Made by a program: the position numbers and the translations under genes
Shown here: positions 1 through 7,904 of the stretch, one piece after another
How positions within the stretch are numbered: the first letter of the stretch is position 1
How the letters are laid out: the number at the start of each line of letters is the position of its first letter
NCBI GenBank assembly: GCA_964594635.1
Contig: CAZQMV010000016.1
Span: forward strand, 1 to 37,868
Direction of reading: 5' to 3'
Origin: Berkiella sp964594635
Lineage (GTDB): Bacteria > Pseudomonadota > Gammaproteobacteria > Berkiellales > Berkiellaceae
Length of the DNA: 37,868 nt
Notes under the pieces: model-generated
The model's database searches: none
What the model saw: the letters and a program-made list of their open reading frames with translations, nothing else
What the model was told of the DNA's origin: nothing

Positions 1-89
1 TTCCCCAGTTATTCCCGAAGCTAAATCAGAACATAAAGATGTATGCGACGTATCTGTACAAAGAAGACGTTAAAGATAAGAATCTTTAA
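1..89 (+). CDS. Possible 3' end of an upstream gene (partial, frame uncertain)
   Basis: The window opens in sequence that could be the tail of a gene running in from the left. Two plus-strand frames are open: the frame starting at base 2 stops at 71-73, and the frame starting at base 3 stops at 87-89. Neither tail is recognisable, so I cannot choose between them or exclude plain intergenic DNA. Both stops fall inside the AT-rich hairpin at 70-89, which would fit the end of a transcript. The rest of the gap up to the toxin gene at 299 holds the repeat and the operators listed separately. Confidence 0.2.
   Translation, partial: PQLFPKLNQNIKMYATYLYKEDVKDKNL
70..89 (+). terminator. AT-rich hairpin, possible terminator
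   Basis: TTAAAGAT (70-77) and ATCTTTAA (82-89) form a perfect 8-bp stem around a 4-nt loop, followed by TTAAATT. The stem is weak and the U-run is interrupted, so a terminator for the gene entering from the left is only a possibility. Confidence 0.3.
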
Positions 90-114
90 TTAAATTCCGC
101 GTTTAAATCTCCCT

Positions 115-167
115 GTGCTTCGCACCCCCCTCTTTACAAAAGAGGGGGAATTGTTCGCTATGCTCAC
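115..167. repeat. Palindromic (REP-like) intergenic element, copy 1
   Basis: A small hairpin GTGC-ttc-GCAC (115-125) is followed by a perfect 10-bp stem CCCCCTCTTT (126-135) / AAAGAGGGGG (139-148). A tail follows containing GTTCGC (153-158) and GCTCAC (162-167). The element at 16624-16674 has the same architecture: a C-rich/G-rich stem enclosing TCT...AGA, then a GGGAAT-like run, GTTCGC, and GCTCAC just beyond. Two similar copies in one window suggest a dispersed family. There is no U-tract, so I do not call it an intrinsic terminator. Confidence 0.45.
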
Positions 168-199
168 TAAGAGTGCACTGCCCTTATTTAGTATTTATG

Positions 200-215
200 G
201 TAAAATATATTTTAC
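200..215. promoter_or_regulatory. Palindromic operator 1 upstream of hipA
   Basis: A perfect 16-bp palindrome, GTAAAATATATTTTAC. It is the first of three sites with the core TAAAAT-N2-ATTTTA between 200 and the hipA start. HipB-type antitoxins are known to bind palindromes upstream of their own operon, so this is the likely antitoxin binding site. Confidence 0.6.
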
Positions 216-233
216 TTTTACTAAGTTTTACCT

Positions 234-261
234 AGTATAGTAAAATATATTTTACTATACT
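234..261. promoter_or_regulatory. Palindromic operator 2 upstream of hipA (28-bp perfect palindrome)
   Basis: The same 16-bp core as operator 1 sits at 240-255. The symmetry extends perfectly outwards to 234 and 261, giving 28 bp of uninterrupted dyad. Its centre (247.5) is 40 bp from that of operator 1 (207.5). A -10-like TATACT (256-261) lies in its right arm, so a bound repressor could block RNA polymerase. Confidence 0.65.
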
Positions 262-280
262 TAATCTATTACGAGCATGG

Positions 281-298
281 AGTAAAATTCATTTTACT
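281..298. promoter_or_regulatory. Palindromic operator 3, abutting the hipA start codon
   Basis: AGTAAAAT-tc-ATTTTACT is an 18-bp inverted repeat ending one base before the hipA ATG at 299. Its centre (289.5) is 42 bp from operator 2. It occupies the place where a ribosome binding site would be expected; the only purine-rich run is GGAG at 279-282, 16 nt before the ATG. Confidence 0.6.
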
Positions 299-1504
299 AT
301 GGCTACATTATTGTGGGGCAAGGTATTTTATAATCACCAGTTCGCTGGCATTCTCCAACAAGAACCAGGCGAAAGGTACAGCTTTACCTACGATAAACAT
401 TACTTAGCAGCAAACCCTCGTCCAATTAGCTATAGCATGCCCTGCAAAATTGAAACCTATACTTATACTGGTTTACCTCCCTTCTTTGACAATCTCGTTG
501 CAGAAGGTTGGCTTGAAGAAGCTCAAACGCGTGTGCTTGGTAAGCGCCAAGTATCTCGCTTTGAACATTTATTAGCTTTTGGCCAGGATTGTGCCGGAGC
601 GATTTCTGTCGTTGATCCTTCACCATCAACATACTCTGAAATGCTCATTGATAAATCGGATCCAAGAGAAATTGCATTATTAACGAATAGAGCTTCTCTT
701 TCCGGAGTACAACCAAAATTAACGGTTCAAAAAAAAGAGGATCAATACTTTCCAACCAAAGTCGGTGAAACCAGCACCTATATCGCTAAGTTTCCATCAA
801 ATCACCATAACGATTTAGTTATTAATGAATTTTTGAGCACGTTGGCCTATAAAGCACTTTTGCCAGAAGATACTGTTGTTGAAATGCATATCGGAGAAAT
901 TCATGGTTTTTCAGAACAAGCACTGATTATAAAACGGTTTGATAGATTGCGTTCTGAAAAAATACATTTCGAAGAATTTAACCAACTATTAAGTTATTCC
1001 TCTTTGGCCAAATATGACGGCGATTATAAAGATATGTCTGCGTATATGTATCGAACAGAAGGTTGCTTACCTGTTGAGATCTATCGGCTCTACCAACGCA
1101 TTATCACAGGGATCTTGTTAGGCAATACCGACATGCATTTTAAAAATTTCGCAATGTTTCATACTAAAGATGGTTTAAGATTAACACCTAGTTACGACAT
1201 TGTTTGTGCTACTCTATATCAATATAAAACAATCGCACTTGCTATCCACAATACAGCCAATCTTCAATGGGGAAATTTAAAAGCAAGCCATTTGGTCCGA
1301 TTAGGCGAAGATTTTAAATTATCTCGAAATGCTATTCTCATGGCATGCGAAGAAATAGGCAAAAACAAGGAAGCTGCTAAAGAAACGATCCTTAATGCAA
1401 AATGGGGTTCAGCTACTTTTAAAGATCAACTTATCACTCACCTGGAGAAACGATGGAACAGAACCTTCGCCTCGATTGGTCAAGCTTTGTCAAAGAAGCG
1501 ATAA
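299..1504 (+). CDS. hipA: HipA-family serine/threonine kinase toxin
   Basis: A type II toxin of the HipA family. E. coli HipA phosphorylates glutamyl-tRNA synthetase, halting translation and promoting persistence; the target here is unknown. At 401 aa it is slightly shorter than E. coli HipA (about 440). The N-terminal subdomain carries the family signature LPPFFDNLVAEG (59-70). The flexible autophosphorylation loop is SLSGVQPK (133-140), the ATP lysine is likely K164 in YIAKF, and the catalytic loop GNTDMHFKN (275-283) supplies D278 and N283. The metal-binding Asp is D300 in SYD. All kinase motifs are intact, so the toxin is probably active. It precedes and overlaps its antitoxin gene, the reverse of the usual hipBA order. 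The ATG at 299 follows a palindrome and lacks a well-placed Shine-Dalgarno, so translation may be weak. Confidence 0.9.
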   Translation: MATLLWGKVFYNHQFAGILQQEPGERYSFTYDKHYLAANPRPISYSMPCKIETYTYTGLPPFFDNLVAEGWLEEAQTRVLGKRQVSRFEHLLAFGQDCAGAISVVDPSPSTYSEMLIDKSDPREIALLTNRASLSGVQPKLTVQKKEDQYFPTKVGETSTYIAKFPSNHHNDLVINEFLSTLAYKALLPEDTVVEMHIGEIHGFSEQALIIKRFDRLRSEKIHFEEFNQLLSYSSLAKYDGDYKDMSAYMYRTEGCLPVEIYRLYQRIITGILLGNTDMHFKNFAMFHTKDGLRLTPSYDIVCATLYQYKTIALAIHNTANLQWGNLKASHLVRLGEDFKLSRNAILMACEEIGKNKEAAKETILNAKWGSATFKDQLITHLEKRWNRTFASIGQALSKKR

Positions 1505-1653
1505 TTAGACGTAAGGCTCAAAAATTAACGCAAAAAAAGCTTGCAGTATTAGCAGATGTCAGTGGTCCTACAGTTAATCGATTTGAGCAGAAAAAAACCA
1601 ATATTACTTTAGAATCGGCTCTAAAAATTCTACGTTGTTTGGGACTCGCTTGA
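1453..1653 (+). CDS. hipB: HipB-like HTH antitoxin (Xre family)
   Basis: A 66-aa protein that is almost entirely one Cro/C1-type helix-turn-helix. The segment LTQKKLAVLADVSGPTVNRF contains the two HTH helices, followed by EQKKTNITLESALKILRCLGL, which is typical of HTH proteins paired with HipA. It should bind HipA and repress the operon through the three upstream palindromes. The ATG at 1453 lies inside hipA (52-bp overlap) and is preceded by a good Shine-Dalgarno, GGAG at 1444-1447. The antitoxin is therefore likely translated better than the toxin, which would suit a toxin-first operon. It ends soon after the HTH, shorter than E. coli HipB (88 aa), and lacks an obvious C-terminal tail. Confidence 0.8.
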   Translation: MEQNLRLDWSSFVKEAIIRRKAQKLTQKKLAVLADVSGPTVNRFEQKKTNITLESALKILRCLGLA

Positions 1654-1672
1654 AATACCATTGGAACCTTGA

Positions 1673-1705
1673 TTGCGAGAACAAGCAATATTGAATATAA
1701 TTTCA
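1673..1705 (+). promoter_or_regulatory. Candidate argR promoter with overlapping ARG box
   Basis: TTGCGA (1673-1678) and a perfect TATAAT (1696-1701) are separated by exactly 17 bp, a good sigma-70 promoter. TGAATATAATTTCA (1692-1705) overlaps the -10 and differs from the ARG-box half-site consensus (TGAAT-4 A/T-ATTCA) at one position. ArgR autoregulation through boxes overlapping its promoter is known in E. coli. I see no clear second box at the usual short spacing, so the operator call is tentative. Confidence 0.5.
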
Positions 1706-1739
1706 TCAATACTGATACATAAGCATTTTAAGGAGCCGA

Positions 1740-2195
1740 ATGGCACACGATCATATTATTGAAGAGCATATTTTGAATTTGGTGCAAACACACCACATTC
1801 AAGAACAATCTGAATTACAAGAATTGCTCAAAGTGAGGGGGTTTGATGTCCCACAAGCGACTCTCTCTAGAAAACTGAAAAAGATGAAAATTGCTAAAGT
1901 TGATGGGATCTATAAAGTTGTTCAATTTAATTTGCCAATTTTGCCTCCCATTCTCAATCTACAAATTTCTGAGTCAGGCATTATGGTGTTGCATGTTCAT
2001 CCAGGACAAGCAAGCAGCTTGGCGTATTTTTTTGATCAAAAATATGTTTCTTTTTCCGTTCAGAATCTATCCAATACAGGTATTTTAGGAACTGTCGCCG
2101 GCGATGATACCGTGATTTTGGTTCTTCGATCTAAAGCTGATGTGCCCAAGGTGTTAGAAGCTATCCAAGAAGATTTTCCCTATTTGGGGTTATGA
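1740..2195 (+). CDS. argR: Arginine repressor ArgR
   Basis: An arginine-responsive DNA-binding regulator that works as a hexamer with L-arginine as co-repressor. The 151-aa length is right for ArgR/AhrC. The N-terminal winged helix holds the signature PQATLSRKLKKMKIAKV (38-54). The C-terminal oligomerisation and arginine-binding domain has GTVAGDDTV (117-125), where the paired aspartates contact arginine in the family. The start has a good Shine-Dalgarno, AAGGAG, about 6 nt upstream. No arginine biosynthesis or catabolism genes lie in the window, so this is an unlinked regulator. It has its own promoter and candidate ARG box downstream of hipB. Confidence 0.93.
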   Translation: MAHDHIIEEHILNLVQTHHIQEQSELQELLKVRGFDVPQATLSRKLKKMKIAKVDGIYKVVQFNLPILPPILNLQISESGIMVLHVHPGQASSLAYFFDQKYVSFSVQNLSNTGILGTVAGDDTVILVLRSKADVPKVLEAIQEDFPYLGL

Positions 2196-2223
2196 GCATT
2201 AGAGATCCTAATCTTAACGTAAA

Positions 2224-3447
2224 TTACCCCCATATTGCTGCTAAAGGAACTGCATATAAATTATCGCCAAAAGAAGTCGTCACATCACCATCATAAAGCA
2301 ATATTCCAATATGAAAATCATTTTTTGCAGCTTCTTTTAATCGTATCAATCCTTTAAAATCACTTTCTCTAAGTGTCGCAGTTGCTTTTACTTCAATTCC
2401 TATAATTTCACCAGAAGGACCTTCTAAGACAAAATCTACTTCATATTTGTCTTTATCTCGATAGTGATAAAATTGAATAGGCTGATCTAACCATGATGCC
2501 TGCTTCTTCAATTCACAATAAACATAAGTTTCTAATAAATGACCAAACATAATTAAATCATTTTTCAATTTATTTGTGCTTATTTTCCTTAAAGCACATA
2601 ATAAACCTGAATCCACAAAATGAATTTTAGGTGTTTTAGTGAGCTGCTTAATTTCATTTCTATGCCAAGCTGGTAATAACTCTACCAAAAATAATCGCTC
2701 TAATAATTGCAAATATCTGGCAGTTGTTTGTCGCGAAATGTCAACTGCCTCACCAATATTCGTTACATTAATTAGCTTTCCCGAATATGCAGCAAGCGTT
2801 TTAAGAAATTGGGGAACAACACGGAGATGTTCTATATTTGCTATGTCAGTTAAATCTTTTTGAATTAAACTGTTGATATATTGCAAATACCAAGTGGCGC
2901 GTCGCGCTTCTGATCGAGTTAAGGGCTCTGGAAAATTGCCTGCAACAATTTTTTCAATCAGTAAATTTCTAATTCGATTCTCTTTTGTGTGAGGAGCTTT
3001 TTGAGCCAATAGTGTAGGCAGAAAATTAGATTTTTCTCCTCGGATTTCACATTCAGACAATGGTAGTAATTGTATCATTTCAAAGCGACCGGCAAGAGAA
3101 TCCAATACTTGCGGTAGTAATAAAATATTAGCAGATCCTGTCAATAAATAACGTCCAGGAGCACGTAACTCGTCAACCGATTGCTTAATAGACATTAATA
3201 ACTCTGGCACTCTTTGAACTTCATCTAGTATTACCTGAGTTGCTGTTTGATTACGTATAAATCCAATAGGATCTCTTTTTGCAATCTCTAATTGAGCGCT
3301 ATCGTCAAAAGTAATATATAGACTTTGACTACTTACCACACTTTTGGCTAGTGTTGTTTTACCACATTGCCTTGGACCTGCAATCATCACAACAGGCGTA
3401 TCAGCTAATGCTTCTTTAATTTTGTGTGTAATATAACGCTTATACAT
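2224..3447 (-). CDS. DUF4143-type AAA ATPase
   Basis: A member of the widespread AAA_14/DUF4143 family of accessory-genome ATPases, whose biological role is poorly understood. At 407 aa it is the usual length. It shows Walker A GPRQCGKT (24-31), Walker B QVILDEVQ (71-78) and a sensor-1-like YLLTGSANI (100-108). The C-terminal DUF4143 half ends in a restriction-endonuclease-like motif, EVDFVLE...GIEVKAT, suggestive of a PD-(D/E)XK fold. It is transcribed alone, convergent with argR. The upstream region contains three 22-bp direct repeats that look like operator sites. The mobile-type family and its place beside hipA/hipB suggest horizontal acquisition. Confidence 0.85.
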   Translation of the reverse strand: MYKRYITHKIKEALADTPVVMIAGPRQCGKTTLAKSVVSSQSLYITFDDSAQLEIAKRDPIGFIRNQTATQVILDEVQRVPELLMSIKQSVDELRAPGRYLLTGSANILLLPQVLDSLAGRFEMIQLLPLSECEIRGEKSNFLPTLLAQKAPHTKENRIRNLLIEKIVAGNFPEPLTRSEARRATWYLQYINSLIQKDLTDIANIEHLRVVPQFLKTLAAYSGKLINVTNIGEAVDISRQTTARYLQLLERLFLVELLPAWHRNEIKQLTKTPKIHFVDSGLLCALRKISTNKLKNDLIMFGHLLETYVYCELKKQASWLDQPIQFYHYRDKDKYEVDFVLEGPSGEIIGIEVKATATLRESDFKGLIRLKEAAKNDFHIGILLYDGDVTTSFGDNLYAVPLAAIWG

Positions 3448-3495
3448 AAATACTTAATTAAATGGGTAATGACTTCCATTCTAGCATTATATTAT

Positions 3496-3561
3496 CGTCC
3501 ATGGAAAGACTTAAATACGTCCATAGATAGACGAAAAATCGTCCATATAAAGTGTGAAATA
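3496..3561. repeat. Three 22-bp tandem direct repeats (operator-like)
   Basis: CGTCCAT recurs at 3496, 3518 and 3540, an exact 22-bp period, about two helical turns. The repeats begin CGTCCATGGAAAGAC, CGTCCATAGATAGAC and CGTCCATATAAAGTG, followed by A/T-rich sequence. Within each unit GTCCAT and ATAGAC (or AAAGAC) form an imperfect dyad, as expected of a dimeric regulator's site. They lie 49 bp before the start codon of the minus-strand DUF4143 gene, and are probably its regulatory region. The rest of 3448-3625 shows no gene. Confidence 0.6.
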
Positions 3562-3625
3562 TATTATATGTGATTGATTATACTGTTATTTTTTCAAAGT
3601 AATGACAGATAAGCATTAAGAGATT

Positions 3626-4540
3626 CTAGGTTTTCCTAGGTGATTCATTTGCCACGCCATAAGGTACGTGCGCTGAAATCACCTCACAACTGGCTTTTTC
3701 AATATGTGTCTTTTGATCGTCAAAGAAGATGTCCGCTTTAAAGGCTTTGAGAAATTCCGCTTTAGAAAGCCCACCTAAAAATAACGACTCATCAATGCGA
3801 ATATCCCAATGACGTAAGGTATTCACTACCCGTTCATGCGCAGGTGCTGATCGTGCCGTCACTAAAGCGGTACGAAGCGGAATAGGCAGATCGGCTTCTT
3901 TTTGCAAGCGTTGCATTGCCAACAAAAATCCTTTGAATGGACCATCAGCGAGTGGTTCGTGTTTTGAGAGAATTTCCGATTTATTAAATGCTTCTAACCC
4001 TTTGGTTTTAAAAATGCGCTCAGCTTCATCGGAAAAGATCACTGCATCTCCATCAAATGCGATATTTAAAGCATTGGGATCGTGGCAGCTTTTGGTGCCT
4101 GGCCAAATGGTTGCCGCAGCACAGCTAGTATTTAAAGCTTGTTTAACATCTTCTGGATTTAACGATAAATACAGATCGGCTCCAAAAGCATTAGCATACA
4201 CATAAGGACTTTTGCCGCCTGCAAAAGCAGCGCGAATAATATTTAAATTATAGTGTCTGATCGAATTAAAAATACGTAAACCGGTATCAGCCGTATTGCG
4301 CGATAACAATAAGACTTCTACCAGGGCATCTTCAGGTTTTCTGCCCTCATTGAGCTTCAGAAATTTTTTCACTAAATCAAATGCGCCGCCTGGCGGGAGA
4401 ACTTCATGTTCTTTTGCGCGCTGATGCTTACGATAAGCATCGATGCCTTCTTTTTCATAGATCTGATGACTTTCATCGAGATTGAACAAAGCGCGGGACG
4501 AGATGGCAACTACTAACTTTCGTGAATCATTATTAGTCAT
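3626..4540 (-). CDS. Cytosolic 5'-nucleotidase (cN-I family)
   Basis: A 304-aa protein resembling the 5'-nucleotidase family (PF06189), which removes the 5'-phosphate from nucleoside monophosphates in the cytoplasm. Visible motifs are VAISSRALF (10-19) near the N-terminus, FDGDAVIFSDEAE (162-174) with paired aspartates, TARSAPAHERV (228-238) and FFDDQKTH (272-279), in HAD-superfamily order. Its ATG overlaps the addA stop by 8 bp (ATGACTAA), so it is translationally coupled as the last gene of an addB-addA-nucleotidase operon. A dephosphorylating enzyme for nucleotides released by the nuclease would make sense, but this is inference. A short CTAGG-tttt-CCTAG inverted repeat overlaps its stop codon. 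Confidence 0.8.
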   Translation of the reverse strand: MTNNDSRKLVVAISSRALFNLDESHQIYEKEGIDAYRKHQRAKEHEVLPPGGAFDLVKKFLKLNEGRKPEDALVEVLLLSRNTADTGLRIFNSIRHYNLNIIRAAFAGGKSPYVYANAFGADLYLSLNPEDVKQALNTSCAAATIWPGTKSCHDPNALNIAFDGDAVIFSDEAERIFKTKGLEAFNKSEILSKHEPLADGPFKGFLLAMQRLQKEADLPIPLRTALVTARSAPAHERVVNTLRHWDIRIDESLFLGGLSKAEFLKAFKADIFFDDQKTHIEKASCEVISAHVPYGVANESPRKT

Positions 4541-7500
4541 TTAACACACCATTATCTAATTCGCTAAAAACCTTTGCTAATGGAAAGTATAACGCACAAC
4601 GAACAGGCCGGCGTTCCAAGGAACTGACAATTTTACGGTATTTGTCTAATTGCTTACGATATTTTGCCTGTTCATCAGCTAATTCCACCTCGGATAAAGA
4701 AAGATGGTGAGTTAATTTATAGTCAATGATCCAGCGCACACCGTCGTTGTCGACAAAACTATAGTCAATTATGATATTTTCAATCCCGTGATGGGCTTTA
4801 TAGGATAGCGCCCATTCACTTTTGCGCTCAAAATGCGCAGGATCAACAATCCAGCGTCCTTTTTCATCATTAAGCAGATTTTCGATGGCTTGCAATACAA
4901 GTTTCGCAGCCGTATGTTGCTCATCATTTGTTAACCCCATGCGTTTTAAGGCTAATTGACAAGCCGCGCTGATCTCGTGCAAATGAATCACCGCATTATC
5001 TGATGTTAACCGTTGCAACATCCGATGAAACACAGTACCTGCACATCTTGCAACAAAATCACCCACCTCTGGATGGTTTAATTCATCACTGCTCTCTTGT
5101 ACTAGAGTAATATCCTGAGGCAACTCATAAACCTCTTTTAATCTAAGAGGCTGCTTATCTTTTATGGCAAAGGGCAATCTATCACGGGTTTGCGCAACGC
5201 AAAATTGGGTATCAACATAGGGCATGAGCATTGCCCAAAAGCTTCCTTTGGGTGGAGGTTTGATCTCTCCTTTTTCATTATATTCATATTCACCTAATAA
5301 CACTAAATGGTTTTTAGCTCGGGTTACACCCACATAAAGTAAACGTGCAATTTCAAAGCGATCTTTTTGCGAAAGGCAATGATCAACATAACGATATAAA
5401 GGATCGAAGGCTTGTCCCACAAAACGATAAGGTGCTAGCAGTAAATTCACTTCGTTGGTTAAAGCATATTCAAACCAGAGCAATAAGGCAGGATCATTAC
5501 GTTTAGGCGGCATATGCAAATAAGGCATAATGACGGTATCAAATTCTAAACCTTTCGCTTTATGCAAGGTTAATAATTCAACTGCCACCGTTTCTACATT
5601 ATGTGCCTCTGGAATATGCTCAACGTCAGCATACAATTGCCCCAAACGCTCTTCAAATGTTTCCCAATCAGGGATAATTCCCCCTGTTTCACAATCGCTG
5701 ATTAACTTAAAGACAGCATCCAGATCTTTTTGCACCGGATCTTGATAACAATAAGCACCGCCCAATAATAGCCATAAACCTCGAAGCCATTCATGGAGGG
5801 GTTTTCTTCTACGATTGGCTAACCAATATTGCATGCGTGGCACCCACGCGGTTAGTTTATCATGTGCCTCTAAAGATAAGCCCTTACAGGTCGCATATTG
5901 CAATAATGCATTCCATATGATACCTGTTGAATTGTGTTGCGATATCGCAAAAATATCCGATAAACTAAGGCCTAACCATGGAGCACGAAGTATGGCATAC
6001 CAAGAAATCTTGTCGGTCAAATCGATGGTTGCACGAAGCAATGAGACACAATCTATGACATGCATACGCTTCGCTAAATAATCGACTTCATGTGCCACAA
6101 AAGCGATATTCAATTGTTTGAGTAACGCAATAATCGGTGAGAGATGCTTGCGAGTGCGGCCCAATACGGCAATTGAACCTGATGGATCCTTCGCAAGCTT
6201 TTCTACAATAACATCTACTGCCATTGCGGCTAAATCTTCGACCCCTTTTTGCACAGGGATAAGGTCAACTTGACTTGCATCCATTGCGCTCTTTGCTGCA
6301 AAGGCACGTGAATAGGAGATCCCACCAAATGTTTTATTAGTCGTATGAGGAAAAATATCGACAAACGTTTGATTGATCCAATCAATCACTTTTTCATTGG
6401 AGCGAAAATTCACTTGCAAGGTTAAGGGTGTTAGAGAAATCGCCCCTAAACCGTTTTCTTGCGTGTGTAAAAATAAGCTGACCTCCGCGCCTCGAAAGCG
6501 ATAGATCGATTGCATCGGATCACCAACCAAAAATAAGGTACGACCATCGAAGGGTTGCCAACCCGCCACTAGTTTTTCAAACAAATGGTATTGTGAAACA
6601 GAAGTATCTTGATATTCATCAATCAAGATATGGCGTAACTGATAATCTAACTTCAATAATATTTCTGAAGGCTCTAACGCATCGCCCAAAGCATTGGAAG
6701 CACGAAGATTCACTTCAATAAAATCGATCTGCCCTGTTTCTTGAAAAAGCACTTGCAAGTGTGCGACCAAAACCGGCAGCAATTCGCCCAAGGCCTTCAA
6801 TACCGATAAATGCTGTGTAGACAAAAAAGGATCGGGTAATAACGCCACTTCAGCTAATAAGTCGTTTAAACCATCGACTTCACTTAATTCAAGCATAACC
6901 GCTTTCATGCTTTCTTGTGCTGCTTTTCGCTCTGCTTTTTCTTGTTTATCTTTTGCGGCACTTTGACTTAAAAAACCAACGCTTTGATCGAGTCTTTTAC
7001 GATAACTGCCATCCTTTGTTAATAACAGTTCCTGCAATCCTTGCCAAAGCGGTAAATCTGCTGCAATGGGTTTAGGCAATGTTGTGCAATCTTGCAAACA
7101 TGCAATTTTGGCAGAGTTACCTATAGATGCGCATACCTTAGCTGCTTCACTTGCCAGGGCCATTAATGTATACGTTGTTGCTAAAGGAAAAGCGCTTGCC
7201 AATTTTTCTAAATGGTTTTCAATCAGTTCTACTAAACTGTGATTAAAGTATGCTTGTAATTCCTCTTGTGAACTTGATAAATAGCCTAAATACGGTAACC
7301 ATTGATCACGCTTACTTAAGAGCAGGACTAATAAATTAACAATTTTCTCAATACGATTATCGCAATGGAGTAATAACACACTCAAGGCATTAGACCATTT
7401 CTCATCAATCGTTGTTTGTGACAATAAAGCTCGTGCAGCTTGATCGTAAAGCTTTCTTGCATATTCAACAACACCAAAATCTCCCCCTACCTGAGAGAGG

Positions 7501-7904
7501 ATCGGCATTTTGCTCACCAATTTAGAGCATAATGCATCGATAGTGACTATACGTAAACGATTCGGATTCTCAATTAATTGCCAGACTTTTGCATCGTTGA
7601 TTGCCAACACCGCTTTTGCAAGTTGCCAGGTTTTAAGCTCATGTTCCTTGGCGGGTGGCACATGTTGTGCTTTCGCTTGAATTAAAGCATTGATGATCCG
7701 TCCACGCATTTCACCAGCTGCTTTTTTGGTAAAGGTAACCGCTAAAATCTCTTCGGGGGTATCTTTGACTGTCGCCAATAAAGCCAGAAAGCGTTGGGTC
7801 AATAACTCTGTTTTACCCGCACCTGCTGGTGCTTGCACAATAAAAGAACTTCTCGGATCTAATGCGGCATTTCGGGCTTTCTGATCAATTATCATCGTTG
7901 ACAT
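4533..7904 (-). CDS. addA: AddA/RecB-like UvrD helicase-nuclease
   Basis: A 1123-aa superfamily 1 helicase fused to a C-terminal RecB-type nuclease, for processing double-strand DNA ends ahead of homologous recombination. Walker A is APAGAGKTE (25-33), followed by motif Ia FTKKAAGEMR. Motif II is HILIDEYQDTS, and motifs V and VI are LLTLHKAKGLEFDTV and LLYVGVTRAKNHLVLL. The nuclease domain near the C-terminus shows a histidine (GTVFHRML), an IIDYK catalytic motif and a QLDKY motif, all as in RecB/AddA. It overlaps the upstream addB-like gene by 20 bp and the downstream nucleotidase by 8 bp, so the three are one operon. No recC- or recD-like gene is present here. Confidence 0.9.
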   Translation of the reverse strand: MSTMIIDQKARNAALDPRSSFIVQAPAGAGKTELLTQRFLALLATVKDTPEEILAVTFTKKAAGEMRGRIINALIQAKAQHVPPAKEHELKTWQLAKAVLAINDAKVWQLIENPNRLRIVTIDALCSKLVSKMPILSQVGGDFGVVEYARKLYDQAARALLSQTTIDEKWSNALSVLLLHCDNRIEKIVNLLVLLLSKRDQWLPYLGYLSSSQEELQAYFNHSLVELIENHLEKLASAFPLATTYTLMALASEAAKVCASIGNSAKIACLQDCTTLPKPIAADLPLWQGLQELLLTKDGSYRKRLDQSVGFLSQSAAKDKQEKAERKAAQESMKAVMLELSEVDGLNDLLAEVALLPDPFLSTQHLSVLKALGELLPVLVAHLQVLFQETGQIDFIEVNLRASNALGDALEPSEILLKLDYQLRHILIDEYQDTSVSQYHLFEKLVAGWQPFDGRTLFLVGDPMQSIYRFRGAEVSLFLHTQENGLGAISLTPLTLQVNFRSNEKVIDWINQTFVDIFPHTTNKTFGGISYSRAFAAKSAMDASQVDLIPVQKGVEDLAAMAVDVIVEKLAKDPSGSIAVLGRTRKHLSPIIALLKQLNIAFVAHEVDYLAKRMHVIDCVSLLRATIDLTDKISWYAILRAPWLGLSLSDIFAISQHNSTGIIWNALLQYATCKGLSLEAHDKLTAWVPRMQYWLANRRRKPLHEWLRGLWLLLGGAYCYQDPVQKDLDAVFKLISDCETGGIIPDWETFEERLGQLYADVEHIPEAHNVETVAVELLTLHKAKGLEFDTVIMPYLHMPPKRNDPALLLWFEYALTNEVNLLLAPYRFVGQAFDPLYRYVDHCLSQKDRFEIARLLYVGVTRAKNHLVLLGEYEYNEKGEIKPPPKGSFWAMLMPYVDTQFCVAQTRDRLPFAIKDKQPLRLKEVYELPQDITLVQESSDELNHPEVGDFVARCAGTVFHRMLQRLTSDNAVIHLHEISAACQLALKRMGLTNDEQHTAAKLVLQAIENLLNDEKGRWIVDPAHFERKSEWALSYKAHHGIENIIIDYSFVDNDGVRWIIDYKLTHHLSLSEVELADEQAKYRKQLDKYRKIVSSLERRPVRCALYFPLAKVFSELDNGVLND

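Noticed and set aside
5530..6081. Plus-strand open frames inside addA, addB and the importer genes
   Set aside because: They lie opposite well-supported genes, have no ribosome binding sites and read as compositionally shadowed, protein-unlike sequence.
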